Shown: positions 22,234 through 32,832 of the stretch, piece after piece
Position numbering within the stretch: the stretch's first letter is position 1
Layout: the number at the start of each line of letters is the position of its first letter
Position numbers and translations under genes: made by a program
Notes under the pieces: model-generated
What the model was told of the DNA's origin: nothing
The model's input: the letters and a program-made list of their open reading frames with translations, nothing else
Databases searched by the model: none
Origin: Hericium rajendrae
Taxonomy: Eukaryota; Basidiomycota; Agaricomycetes; Russulales; Hericiaceae
DNA: 64,000 nucleotides
Direction of reading: 5' to 3'
Assembly (NCBI GenBank): GCA_033439255.1
Contig: CM065879.1
Span: 3,850,501 to 3,914,500 of the forward strand

Positions 22234-23223
22234 ATGTCCAACCCTGAGATCGGCGTCAAACCTGCTCCCTTTGAGGGAGATCGTTCCAAGTCCAAGGAAT
22301 TCCAGCTGCGTATTCGCTTATTCCTTCGCGCCAACTCCACCCGGTATAAAGATGATACCGCCCAGATCTCCCTCTTCCTCGACCTCTGCCAGGGCCCTAT
22401 CGCCGGCCAGTGGGCCACCCAGCGCGTCGAGGAGATCCTTGAGGATGACGATCTCGTGGCTGCAAAAACATCTCCAGCTCATGTTCCCCGCTACGCCAAC
22501 CTCACCGCCCTTCGAACTCGCTTCAACTTAGACTTCTCTCCCCTTGACGACTCTAAGGATGCCTCCCATGCTATCCAGACCCTCCAGATGGGTACGCGCC
22601 CGGTAGTCGACTACATCACCGAGTTTGAGTCCTTCGCCCCTCGCACCGGCTACAATGACGTGGCCCTGATCGACTGGTTCCTGCATGGCCTCAACAGCGC
22701 CCTGCGCGATGATTGCCAGCGCAGCTACCCCACGCCCACCACCCTGGCTGAGTGGAAGGTGAGGGCCCGTGACAGGAATGCTGCCTACCTCATGCGCACC
22801 CGGTTCCAGAGTCCCCGCCCTACAACTGGGCGCACCCCGGTGAGCACTCGCTCCCCTCAGTCCACATCTACTGGCCGATCCCGCACAGTCGCTGCTACAG
22901 GTGCCCCACTGTCCAAACTCTCAGAGCCTGACCGTGAGCGCCTCAGGCGTGAGGGCGGTTGCTTCCGCTGCCGCCAGAAGGGCCATGGCTTCCGCGACTG
23001 CCCCCTCAATGCCGACTCCAACCCCCGTGCCCCAACCCCTCGTGTCCGAGCGCTAGAAACCGGCTCTGCCCCGGGAGTAGCTCCAGAAGATGCAGCCGCC
23101 GCCCTTGCTGTCCCCGCCATCAACAGGTCCATCGCCGACTTATCGTCGCAGTTGAAGGACTTGAGCGAGGAAGAGAGGGAAGAGGCAAAGGCTGCATTAA
23201 AGGATATGGTTGAGGGTTTTTAA
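22234..23223 (+). CDS. Gypsy gag (capsid and zinc knuckle)
   Basis: 329 residues starting MSNPEIG. The N-terminal two thirds is a retrotransposon capsid domain (PFEGDRSKSKEFQ, MGTRPVVDYITEFE, WFLHGLN). Near residues 245-260 is a CCHC zinc knuckle of form CFRCRQKGHGFRDCP, the nucleic-acid-binding part. The frame ends at TAA 23221 within GGTTTTTAAAG, where the pol frame lies at -1. Either ribosomal frameshifting or one missing T would give a gag-pol fusion. Confidence 0.88.
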   Translation: MSNPEIGVKPAPFEGDRSKSKEFQLRIRLFLRANSTRYKDDTAQISLFLDLCQGPIAGQWATQRVEEILEDDDLVAAKTSPAHVPRYANLTALRTRFNLDFSPLDDSKDASHAIQTLQMGTRPVVDYITEFESFAPRTGYNDVALIDWFLHGLNSALRDDCQRSYPTPTTLAEWKVRARDRNAAYLMRTRFQSPRPTTGRTPVSTRSPQSTSTGRSRTVAATGAPLSKLSEPDRERLRREGGCFRCRQKGHGFRDCPLNADSNPRAPTPRVRALETGSAPGVAPEDAAAALAVPAINRSIADLSSQLKDLSEEEREEAKAALKDMVEGF

Positions 23224-26200
23224 AGCGCCCCCCGGTCACGTCGTCCGTGGGTGGCAAGAAACATTTCTTTGATCCGTCGAATCGCTTCTCTGTACTATCC
23301 GACCCCTGTGAGCAATCGTATCCGTCGTCTTTGCGCATGTCCGCTATCACACCCAACCGTCAGACACCGTCCATTACGCTCCAGGCCAAGATTATCACTG
23401 CCCCGATCAAGAAACAAATCGACGCTGAGGCACTTCTCGATAGTGGTGCAGAAGGCATTATTATGCACCCCGAGTTTGCCAAGAAACACCAGTTCCCCCT
23501 CAAGAAACTCCCTAAACCCTTTCCCGTTCGCAACGTGGACAACTCCGAAAACATCATGGGCTGGGTCCGCTATTCCGTCAACCAGAACATCCGCATTTAC
23601 GCCAAGGACTCGACGTCCTTCCATGAGGAGACAGCTGAGTTCTATCTCGTTGATATTGGCGACTATGACATTATCCTTGGGACCGATTGGTTACAGGAAC
23701 ACAACCCTGAAATTGATTGGGTCTCTCGTCGTGTTGACATGACTCGCTGCCCTCCCTCTTGCACCCTGAATAAGCCCCCGGTCAAAAACCTGTCCACTCG
23801 CTCAGAACGCCGCCAATCAGCCCCTCGTCCACCAGTCCTCAGTACCGCTGCTGTACTGCTCCCCCCACCTTGCCCCCCTCCATTGCTCCCACTGCCCCCG
23901 CCATTTGTTCCTGCCCCACTTCCCAAATACGTGATCCCTGCTCGCCGAGTCCAAGGTGTCCGTCTTCGCCGCATCCACCTGTCCAAAGTCCCTGCACGTC
24001 TGTTTACCGAGGATGATGACCCGCGACCTAACGTCGATGATGACTGGGTTGAAGAGGGTCTTCGCCTAGCTGGTGTTCTCCCTGACTGGGACACACCACC
24101 CCCTCCAGACGACGACCCAGACTACCAACATACCATCCGTATCCGTCGCTCTTTCACCAATGCTCAGAAACTGGCTGAGCGTGTGGCCGCCCATGTTGCG
24201 GAGAAGTCCTTTGCTGAGATGGTTCCCCCTCAGTACCAGGATTTCCAACCCGTCTTCGATGAGGAATCCTCCCATCGCCTTCCTGAACGTCGCCCTTGGG
24301 ATCACGCCATCGACCTGAAAGATGGTTTTGAACCCCGTTCATGCAAGGTCTATCCCATGGCTCCCACTGAGCAGGAGGACCTCGATTCATTCCTTGATGA
24401 CCAGGTCAAAAAAGGCTACATCCGTCCTTCCAAATCCCCTATGGCGAGTCCCTTCTTCTTTATCAAGAAAAAAGATGGAAAACTACGCCCCGTCCAGGAC
24501 TATCGCACCCTCAACAAGGGCACCATCAAGAATGAATATCCCCTGCCCCTCATCTCTGAACTCGTTGACAAGCTCAAGGGTGCCAAAGTCTTCTCCAAGA
24601 TGGATGTTCGTTGGGGTTACAACAACGTTCGCATCAAGGAGGGCGACGAATGGAAAGCCGCCTTCAAAACCAACCGCGGTCTCTTTGAACCCCTGGTGAT
24701 GTTTTTGGTCTTACAAACTCCCCTGCCACGTTCCAAGGAATGATGAATGAACTTTTCAAGGATCTCATCGACACGGGCAAAGTCGTCATCTACATGGACG
24801 ATATCCTCATTTTCACCGAAACCCTCGAAGAACATCGCGACCTCGTGCGCAAGGTCCTCCAACGCCTCCAGGACAATGACCTCTTCCTCAAACCAGAGAA
24901 GTGCTCTTTCGAGCAGCCCTCCGTTGAGTTCCTCGGTCTCATCGTCTCCCATAACACGCTTGCCATGGACCCCGTCAAGGTTGCAGGCATCGCTGAATGG
25001 CCTGCCCCCCGTAACGTCAAGGACGTCCAGTCCTTTGTTGGCTTTGGCAACTTCTATCGACGCTTCATCCAGGACTTCTCCAAAGTCGCCCGTCCCATGT
25101 TTGACCTTACCAAGAAAGACCATCCTTGGGCCTGGTCTGCTGAATGTCAACATGCCTTTGAGGCTCTTAAAGCTGCGTTCACCTCGTCCCCAGTCCTTAT
25201 CATGCCTGACCCGTCCAAACCCTACTTGGTTGAGGTCGATGCCTCAGACTATGCCACAGGAGGAATCCTATCCCAGCGTGGGGAGGACGAGCAATGGCAC
25301 CCTGTTGCTTACATCTCCAAGGCCTTCACTGCCCCTGAACGCAACTACGACATTTATGACAAGGAACTCCTGGCCATCATCCGTGCCCTCGAAGCCTGGC
25401 GGCACTACCTGGAAGGCTCTCCCCATACTGTGGAGATCTGGACTGACCATAAGAACCTGGAATACTTCAAGTCTGCCCAAAAGCTGAGTCGTCGTCAGGC
25501 TCGCTGGGCTCTCTTCCTCACTCGTTTCGACTTCACCTTGATCCACAAACCTGGTATTCATCACCGGCCAGATGCCATGTCGAGACGACCTGACCATAGA
25601 GAGGGGGTGGACGACGACAACTCAGATCGTGTCCTCCTCGACCCCAAGTACTTCCAGATTCGTGCTACACGTCCAGCTGCTGTCAAGTCCATTGGCAATG
25701 CTGATCTTCGCCAACGCATTCGCAATGCCAAGACCAAGGATATTGAGGTCGTTCAAGCCCTTGACGTGATCCTGAACAACGGTCCTCGCTCCCTCGTCAA
25801 GAACCTCCAAGAATGGAACTACGAGGATGGCCTCATCCTCTTTCGTGGCAAAGTCTACATCCCTGCTGACAAGGACCTTCGGCGAGATATCGTCAAGCTG
25901 CATCACGACACTCCCATGGCTGGTCACCCCGGACGCTACAAGACCTATGAGCTCCTCAGTCGCAACTACTGGTGGCCCGGTATGTCTGTCTTCGTTCGTG
26001 ATTATGTTGATGGCTGTGCTACCTGCCAGGCCACCAAGGTTCAAAATCACCGCCCCCATGTTGAAACAATCCCCAATGCCATCCCTACCCGTCCCTTCCA
26101 AGACATTACCTCGGACTTCATCGTCAAACTCCCAGAATGCCAAGGCTATGACTCCATCAATGTGGTCGTCGACCGTTTTACAAAGCACGTCTCCTTCACT

Positions 26201-27351
26201 CCTTGTAACGAGACCATTACCAGTGATGGCACAGTCGACATCCTTTTTGACAGGATTTATCGGAACTACGGCCTCTGGGAACGCCTCATCTCTGATCGTG
26301 GCCCACAGTACGCAGGCAAAGTCATGCGTGGCGTCTTTGACAAACTTGGTATCAAGTCCTCCCTCAGCACCGCCTATCATCCACAGACCGATGGCGAGTC
26401 AGAACGCGTCAATCAAGAACTCGAGCAATTCCTTCGTACCTTCTGCAACTACCGTCAGGACGATTGGGTCCAATGGCTCCCTTACGCTGAGTTCTCGCAC
26501 AACCACCGTATCCACAGCGCCACTAACCGAGCTCCATTTGAAATGCTCCTCGGCTATATTCCCACTGCCATCCCCACTGTCAACCCCACATCGTCTACAC
26601 CCGCCATCGAGGATCGTTTCCGTCACCTCGAACAACTTCGCACTGAGGTCCAGGCCAGCCTTCAAACAGCTGCTGATCTCATGAAGCGCAACAACCAGGA
26701 CCATATGCATGACACCATCCACTTCCAGGTTGGCGACAAGGTCTGGCTCGATGGCAAGAACATCAAAACCACACGACCCAAAGCTAAGCTTGCTGATCGA
26801 CGCCTGGGACCTTTCGAAATCACTGATGTCCTGGGCCCAGTCTCTTATCGACTGAAGCTACCACCCACCTGGCGTATCCACCCGGTGTTCCACACGTCCC
26901 TGTTGTCCCCTTACAAGGAAACGATGCTCATGGTCCCAACTTCCCTGCACCACCACCTGACCTTGTGGAGGGCGAGGAAGAGTACGAAGTTGAGTCTGTC
27001 CTCGATGCTCGTCTCACTCGGAACAAACGCGGCATTGAATATCTCGTCAAATGGGCAGGCTACCCTGATTCAGAAAATCAGTGGCTTTCACGTACCTCCC
27101 TTTCCAATGCCCATGGTGCAATCACCGACTTCTACACCCGCCATCCGCATGCACTCAAGGCTCCCAATCTTCGTGGACTCATCTACCTCGATCCCGTCCA
27201 TGCTCATCACGCACTCCAGGCGAAAGTGCGTCTTAGAGAGGGGGTGATGTCACGGATTGCTCCATTTCTCTCCGCCTTCTTCTCTGCCATCAAGGCATCG
27301 CGTCGGTCATGTGCTCCAGCAGCCCCATCACATGTTCACTTCCTCACATGA
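23223..27351 (+). CDS. Gypsy pol: protease, reverse transcriptase, RNase H, integrase, chromodomain
   Basis: Read in three frames, each -1 to the previous: 23223-24743, 24740-27247 and 26965-27351. Protease has ALLDSGAEG and ILGTDWL. Reverse transcriptase has KKDGKLRPVQDYR and, after the first break, YMDDILIF. RNase H has DYATGG and IWTDHKNLEYF. Integrase has the HHCC finger (H...GH, CATCQATK) and DDE parts in TSDFIVKLP, DRGPQYAG and ESERVNQELE. The third frame holds a chromodomain (YEVESVLDARL, YLVKWAGYPD), which in this clade guides insertion to histone-marked chromatin. The breaks lie in the T5 run 24702-24706 and near 26931-26935; one added base repairs each. The last frame runs into the 3' LTR. 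The domain set is complete. Confidence 0.85.
27235..27247 (+). promoter_or_regulatory. Polypurine tract of the Gypsy element
   Basis: AGAGAGGGGGTGA directly before the 3' LTR at 27248 is the expected plus-strand primer site. Confidence 0.75.
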
Positions 27352-27670
27352 CCTGGGGCTATCCTTCACCCATGCCCTTGTTCCCCTTTGGGACATCCTA
27401 TTGTTCTCCCTCCCATTGTTCTCCTTTTGGCCACCATTGTTCTCACTCTATTGTTCGACCCGTTATGGTGTCCATTGTTCTTTTCCCATTGTCGTCCCAG
27501 TACTTATAGGCTCCCTGTCGCTCGCCTATTTCCCTAGATTGTCCATTTCGTCTGTACCGTACTGTACCTCCAATACAGGTCACTGCGCTGCTAGTCGCTC
27601 TCTGCTCTCTCGCTCCCATCATCGCTGGTGACTTGGGTGGTTCTCTGCTGTCTACGACCGAGTCTTGACA
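27248..27670 (+). repeat. Gypsy 3' LTR
   Basis: 423 bp, same sequence by eye as 20572-20994, followed by the target duplication CTTCC (27671-27675). Confidence 0.93.
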
Positions 27671-27675
27671 CTTCC

Positions 27676-28343
27676 GACGTGCGGCAACAAATCTACGGGG
27701 CCGTCGTGGGAAGAACTTTAAGCTACGAGTCCGCTGGATAGCAGGTCATGAAGGATGCGAAGGGAACGAATTGGCAGATATTGCAGCAAAAAAGGCCGCA
27801 GAAGGGCGAAGCAGTTTGCGTGCGTCACTCCCCGCATACCTTCACGCGAAGCTACCGTGCAGTGTATCTGCAGAAAAACAGACTAGGATGCAGCTGCTTC
27901 AAGCGCGCTGGGCGACGCGCTGGCAAGGCGATGCCTCTTGTGCGCGACTTCGGTCCCTCGATCCTCAGCTACCCGGGAAGTGCTTCATGACTCTCCTGTC
28001 CAAAGCTGACGCCCTGCGTCGCGCCCATGCTAGTTTACTATTCCAGCTGCGCACCGGGCATGTTCCCCTCAACCACTACCTTCACCGCTTCTCCAACCGA
28101 GCTGACCGCCATACAAAAGAATGCCAGTGGTGCGATTGTGATGATGAAACGGTCTATCATTATCTCCTGGAATGCCCAGAATTTCAACTGGAGCGCGAAG
28201 CCCTCAAAAGGGCGTTGAAGGTCCGCCGCTCACTGAGGATGGACCATCTCCTCACCGGACAGAAGGCGGCGGTGCCGTTGATGCGATACGTTGTATCAAC
28301 GCGGCGCTTCACCGGCTTGAGTACGTTGCCATTCAACTCTTAG
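27676..28343 (+). CDS. LINE ORF part 3: end of RNase H and C-terminal Cys/His motif
   Basis: Continues the frame left at 20571 once the Gypsy element and one CTTCC are removed. It opens with the end of RNase H, RWIAGHEGCEGNELADIAAK (last His and Asp). A C-terminal domain follows with CQWCDCDDETVYHYLLECP, the C-x2-C...H...C finger common at LINE C termini. Stop at 28341-28343. The whole LINE ORF sums to 1318 codons plus stop. Confidence 0.9.
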
Positions 28344-28950
28344 TGCAGTTATACTAGGGTTTTTGTTCGCCTGTCACTCAGATATCTGGGTCCTCCGGTA
28401 CCCACCTCACTCCCGCATCACGGCCTCGTGGAATCGCTTCCACGTCACGACGACGTACGGTGCTGGGCACACCAGCTAGGTCGGGATTGGAAGAGTGTGG
28501 TTAATGGAAGGGTGGGGCTTAGGTGATGCACGTGGGAGATAATGCGAGATGTGGAGGGAACATGGCTATGTACACGAAAAGTGGTAATGCCGCCGTCCGT
28601 CCACCCCTCAATTATCACCCCCGCTCCCGCCTGCTATCCCCTAGCTCAAGCCTGGTGGCCGACTTCAGCGGCCCTCAAACCCCCGGCTTCGCGCACCCAC
28701 CTCCTCCTCCAACCAATTTACTCCTCCTCCACCTAGCTTCCTGTGCCCGGCCTGTTCGTCAGGTCGGTGCTCGCCCCGTGTTCGCGCATGGGGGGGAGCA
28801 ATTGTGTCGCAATCTTACAAGTACAACACAACTCAAGGCAAATGCTCCTCTACTCGAGGTCACTCAACATTTTCGGGCGGGCAGTGGCTTAGGGTAGAGG
28901 AACACAGACATGTAATGCTGCATGGTGCTCCAGCACCGCATAGCAATATG

Positions 28951-28955
<5 letters not shown>
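28344..28955 (+). other. LINE 3' untranslated region
   Basis: 612 bp between the ORF stop and the poly-A run. Short open frames here have no recognisable content. Confidence 0.8.

Positions 28956-28986
<31 letters not shown>
28956..28986 (+). repeat. Poly-A tail of the LINE
   Basis: 31 consecutive A residues, the last of which also begins the right target duplication (28986-28998). A long uninterrupted run suggests a fairly young insertion. Confidence 0.9.
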
Positions 28987-28989
<3 letters not shown>

Positions 28990-28998
28990 ATAATAATA
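28986..28998. repeat. LINE target-site duplication, right copy
   Basis: Repeats 4698-4710. DNA right of it is the continuation of the region behind the protease gene. Confidence 0.9.
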
Positions 28999-29164
28999 TT
29001 TAATAGATAATGCAATAGCCATAGTCCCAGCTTCCGGCCAGCAGATTTTTGCACCATCATCAAGTTTAGTTTAATACAACACCTCCTCAGTCCGCAAGGG
29101 ATTTCGGCAGGGGAAACAAGGCCACATTGTTCCGGACGATCTTGCCAGTAAGTAAATTTACACT

Positions 29165-29290
29165 TCTGTATCACGAGCGGCGCACTGCGAGGAGGCAGGT
29201 GATCAGGAGCATATTTCCCCATGCTAAGGTAATCTATCATGATTTGAGAGCATCATCAAGCGACTAGTCGACCTGTACTTCCATATACTG
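29165..29290 (+). pseudogene. 3' end fragment of an F-box family gene
   Basis: Closely matches the last codons and the downstream flank of the gene ending at 34512 (AGGTGATCAGGAGCATATTTCC, then a TTTGAGAGCATC and CGACCTGTA block). Upstream of it no further gene remains, so it is a truncated relic. Confidence 0.7.
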
Positions 29291-29439
29291 CCCGAAATGT
29301 GGCATAACACGCGAGAACGCGAGTCAGATCGTGCAGGCAAGGAGTCCACGAACCGTTAATTATAAAATCCAAGCCGCCGTGTGAGACAGCTCCGCACTAA
29401 AATATGTACTCACTCCCACACAGTCTATCCAAAACGCGC

Positions 29440-30237
29440 CCTATGCCGCCTCGCCGTCCGCGCCTCCATTCGCGCCGCCCTCGCAGTCCATCCACTCCAT
29501 TGGAATTTCCCTACCTTCGAAACCTTCGCTAGGCAGCGCATACCTTGTCCGATGCCAAACCTTCCTTCGGCGGCTCCGTCTTCCCGGCCGGACCTGTGAA
29601 ATCGAAACATTCGGGATGGACTGCGTCCTCTGCAATCCGCTGAGCTCAATTCCTTCTTCGAGACACTCCGCGAAACCTGCTCAATGCAGAAGCTGTCCTT
29701 GTTCTCGCCCAGGGGTTTCAAATGGGACCTATCGAGGGGCACGACCGTATACGGCCACCTTCATTGATCCTCCATCCCCTCTTCGAATTCAGAAACATTC
29801 AGATTCTTCAGATTTGGTATTCTCCCGTCGAGCTTGACGATGCCTTGTTGGCTGCGGTGTCCACGGCATGGCCGACTTTGCATGTGCTACAATTGTGGTT
29901 ACAAAGGCCACAACTGCGGTCCAAAATTACGCTCACAGGACTGATGACTTATGTCAGGCAGAATCAACATCTTATGTACCTGGCAGTGGACATTGAGTCT
30001 TGGCCGGATGACATGCCAGTGTTGCCGCCTCTGCATCCAGCGCATGGCCTATTCGACACAGAGCCACACAACTCCAAGCCAACGGTCATTATTCACCAGG
30101 CTCTCACCAGTCATTCGAAAATGGACGAGTGCGAGAAACAAAAGGCCACGAGGACACAGGCGCTACGGAGAGTATTCCCAAATGCTAGCGCTGTCGACCA
30201 CGTTGTTATAATTGACCATTGTAACTGTAACGAGTAA
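29440..30237 (+). pseudogene. 5'-truncated F-box/LRR-like paralogue
   Basis: The part 29722-30237 reads as one frame matching the C-terminal third of the 45.2-46.8 kb gene (VSTAWPTLHVLQL, SKITLTGL, ESWPDDM, ALRRVFPNA). Before that, from about 29440, matches to the same protein (LRRLRLPGRTCEIETF, TLRETCSMQKL) jump between frames. The F-box half is absent. Several independent breaks plus truncation make this a genuine pseudogene. Confidence 0.75.
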
Positions 30238-31261
30238 TATCCTCAAACTATCCAGTGTGGGTTAGGATCTGAGCACTGGAGGACAGAAGAACATTTACAT
30301 ACGGACGCGAAAGTCAGGTTCACGAATTCGAACGACCGAGTTGAGACGCACTATGCACAGCGCATGCGACGCGAAAACGGCTCGGGACTAGACGCTGTGC
30401 GTCGCGGGCCGCCACATCGATGTTCGTCAAGGATGATGGGCGCTTACTCGAGCTCGAACGTTCTTGTCGACTCTCTACCCGACTTCTGCCCTCTTGAAAT
30501 CGAACTCCTTGAACTTTCCACGATACAAAAATGTCATACAGGGCATCTAGGTTGCGCACTGGCATTAGAGCCGTGAACATGTAAGTTACTGCGTAGTGCG
30601 GGCCACATTCCTGAAGGAATAACTGGTGACTTGTGAGTCACTCCTGAAACGATGCAGACTCATTCCTTATTCCCAAACCTCTTCGCTTCTCTTTAATAGG
30701 TTGTCGCATTATGATAGCTGCCTTCAAGTTTAAAGACATAGCCAGACTTTCCAGATGAAGCAGCGCTGGTCAAAGCCATAGTGTAACTTATTGTTTGTCC
30801 CCAGCCAACCATACGCTAGACGCATCGCTGCGCCATATTATCAATGGTACCGATGACGGAACATAGCGATTCATGGCTTGTTAAGCCGTATCCAAGTGCC
30901 AGAAGCACAGCGCTAGCATTCGGCATCAGTTATCGCGACATGCTTTTACAATCGCTTGTCCTCGAGGCTACGCACCCGCTGCATTTTTCAGCCTGGCGAC
31001 GTGGGTCGTAGCTTTTCAAGTCTAATATTTCAACGCTCAGGGACAGCGATGACAGGTACTAGGTCTACACAGGTGCGTACCAGCGACATCGTAGCCAAAC
31101 ATGCTACGATCCAATTGTCTAGGATGTTGAGGTATAAAACATCTGTCGAAAGCCTGCATCTGCATCGCAGAATTTTCATTTTTCATTTTTTTAAGTCATA
31201 TAACTTACCCGAAGCCTCCTCAGATCTCTCGTTCTCTCTTCTTTATCATCTCATCCAGTCA
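30238..31261. other. Intergenic region without recognisable gene
   Basis: About 1 kb with only short, unconvincing open frames. The right end is presumably the promoter of the zinc-finger gene (a pyrimidine-rich stretch lies at 31215-31260). Confidence 0.4.
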
Positions 31262-32342
31262 ATGTCCTTCGCAACCTCAGTCCGATGTCAAGGCGCCTAC
31301 AACTTTATGTCTCCGCATTCGGTATGTCTGCACTGAAGCTGGCTTTATCCGTGCTGATTGTCACCCACTTTTCAACTGCAGCCTCTCAGTGGCTCGTCTC
31401 CCGGCAAGGAATACTGGCCTTGCCCCCGCTGCACCAATGTCTATACGTCCATGCGTGAGCGAGCCCTCCACATGAGCGAGCGTCATAGCCACCTGTATCG
31501 GTGTGGCGTGTGCGCATTGCAACGCTGTATCCTCCCGGATTGCACCTTTTGGCTTCGAGGCTCCAAGGGCCCTCACTGCCATGATCATGGGCACGAGGAA
31601 TGCTGTCCCCATATGTTCAGCGACTGTCTGTCTATCTCGTACCCCAGCAGCGGCAAATATCTCCCGAATTCCGAATACGTGGAGGACGTCCGCGCGACAA
31701 ACCGTTGCCAGGATCCTCCAGTCTTCCTCCCCACTCGGTGCATCTCAGAATCGGCATGCGATTCAGCAGACTGGCCCCGACACCTCGGTGTCATTTTCAT
31801 CCCAATCATCTCGGGAGAACACCTTGACATGCTCTGTCGCCCAGCCCCCGCCGGCAGCCCCATCCTCCTGCCGGTCGATGTCTGTGACTTGCTTTACCTC
31901 CGAACATCTGCGCTTTCTTCGGCTTCCCTCTTCATCAACGTCAACTGACACTTCCCGACCTGGCCAGGCCCCCATTGCTGCCGAGAAGATGCTCGCTGAA
32001 GTCATGCATACCGACCTGGTCCCAGACCCCGCCGCTGGCCTTAATGGCTTGAGCAACAGTGCCAACATAGCAAGCTCTGTCATTCACCCCGCCTACATCG
32101 GTTTGCAGACACATGTGCCACCTGCGGATGTCGACTGGTCGCTCACACGTGCGGCGATCGTAATGGAGCTTGGTGCAATCGATAAGGCCGATCTCGATAT
32201 GCTGCTTGGTTCGACTTCGAGGTTTGACATTGATCTTGACCTTCGTGGCGAGGATACTGGCCTTGGCTATGAGGCCTCCGATGTCGGGTATTGGCGTACG
32301 CCCTGGGATGAGGCCATGGATATGGATCTGGGGATTCCCTGA
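31262..32342 (+). CDS. C2H2 zinc-finger protein, model uncertain
   Basis: Exon 1 (31262-31321) starts with ATG in MSFATSV. Intron 31322-31381 is well formed. Exon 2 begins PLSGSSPG and carries one C2H2 finger, CPRCTNVYTSMRERALHMSERH, spacing C-x2-C-x12-H-x4-H, followed by more Cys and His residues. This frame stops at 31946. A second frame, open from about 31503 to 32342, gives a Ser/Pro-rich linker and an acidic tail (EMGAI-like DKADLDML, DEAMDMDLGIP) that looks like the true C terminus. A frame change between about 31600 and 31950 is needed; no good intron was found. A DNA-binding regulator is a reasonable guess, with no target known. Confidence 0.5.
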
Positions 32343-32832
32343 GGTTCATGTCAAGTACCCTCTACATCTGATGCATCAAATCGTCTTTTGCACTCTCAGC
32401 CATTGAACATGTCGCTATTGGATTGTCGATATCGTAGCACCGACCGTGCTGGCAAACCTGGCATCTCATCATCACGTCTTCAGATCTCCGGCTCTTGTGT
32501 TTGCCGTGCTTGAACTTGTGTTTTTACATATACAGTGTGATGCGGCGTGCATTGTTGCGCGTTCCTGGACCAATTGTTGATCATTAACGAATCAGGCTAC
32601 TTTCTTGCGTGTCGCATTGTTCGAAAGAAGTTTGATGGACTGCTTTGACAAGAACAATAGCTAAAAAGAGCATATATAGAGCGTACAATTCTGAACTGAC
32701 TTCCCTCCGCTCATAGCTGAACATCCAGGACTAAGTAGTACAAGGTGAGTATCATCGGTCTGAGCTTTGTTAACTTGAGTTGCTGAACTCGCCGAGCTCT
32801 AGTGAATTATCAGCCGACCACCGTAGCTCAAC
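32343..32832. other. Intergenic region
   Basis: About 490 bp; nothing recognisable. TATATAGAG near 32671 may belong to the promoter of the F-box gene at 32833. Confidence 0.35.

Larger units (their letters stand above)
20572..27670 (+). mobile_element. Gypsy LTR retrotransposon with chromodomain, young copy
   Basis: 7,099 bp, flanked by CTTCC at 20567-20571 and 27671-27675. Both LTRs are 423 bp, begin TGTCAC, end TTGACA and look identical on reading, so insertion was recent. Order gag, protease, reverse transcriptase, RNase H, integrase, chromodomain is that of Ty3/Gypsy chromoviruses. Four or five one-base frame breaks in the coding region contrast with identical LTRs. It is an element of a fungal genome, inserted in the LINE RNase H. 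Confidence 0.93.
4711..28985 (+). mobile_element. Full-length LINE, interrupted by two other elements
   Basis: Bounded by the 13-bp duplication 4698-4710 / 28986-28998 and ending in an A run. Without the Plavaka-type insertion and the Gypsy insertion (each with one copy of its target duplication) the element is about 4761 bp: a 162-bp leader, one long ORF and a 612-bp 3' UTR. The ORF encodes APE-type endonuclease, reverse transcriptase, RNase H and a C-terminal Cys/His motif. No separate ORF1 (gag-like) was seen. The three coding parts are 4873-6974, 19385-20571 and 27676-28343. The closest clade cannot be settled by eye. Confidence 0.9.

Noticed and set aside
25622-26380. 252-residue minus-strand open frame
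   Set aside because: Antisense to the Gypsy integrase region, no domain of its own.
28523-28897. 124-residue ORF after the LINE stop
   Set aside because: Part of the LINE 3' UTR between stop codon and poly-A tail; no domain.
29022-29240. Minus-strand ORF with a run of Phe next to the poly-A tract
   Set aside because: The Phe run is the complement of the LINE poly-A tail.
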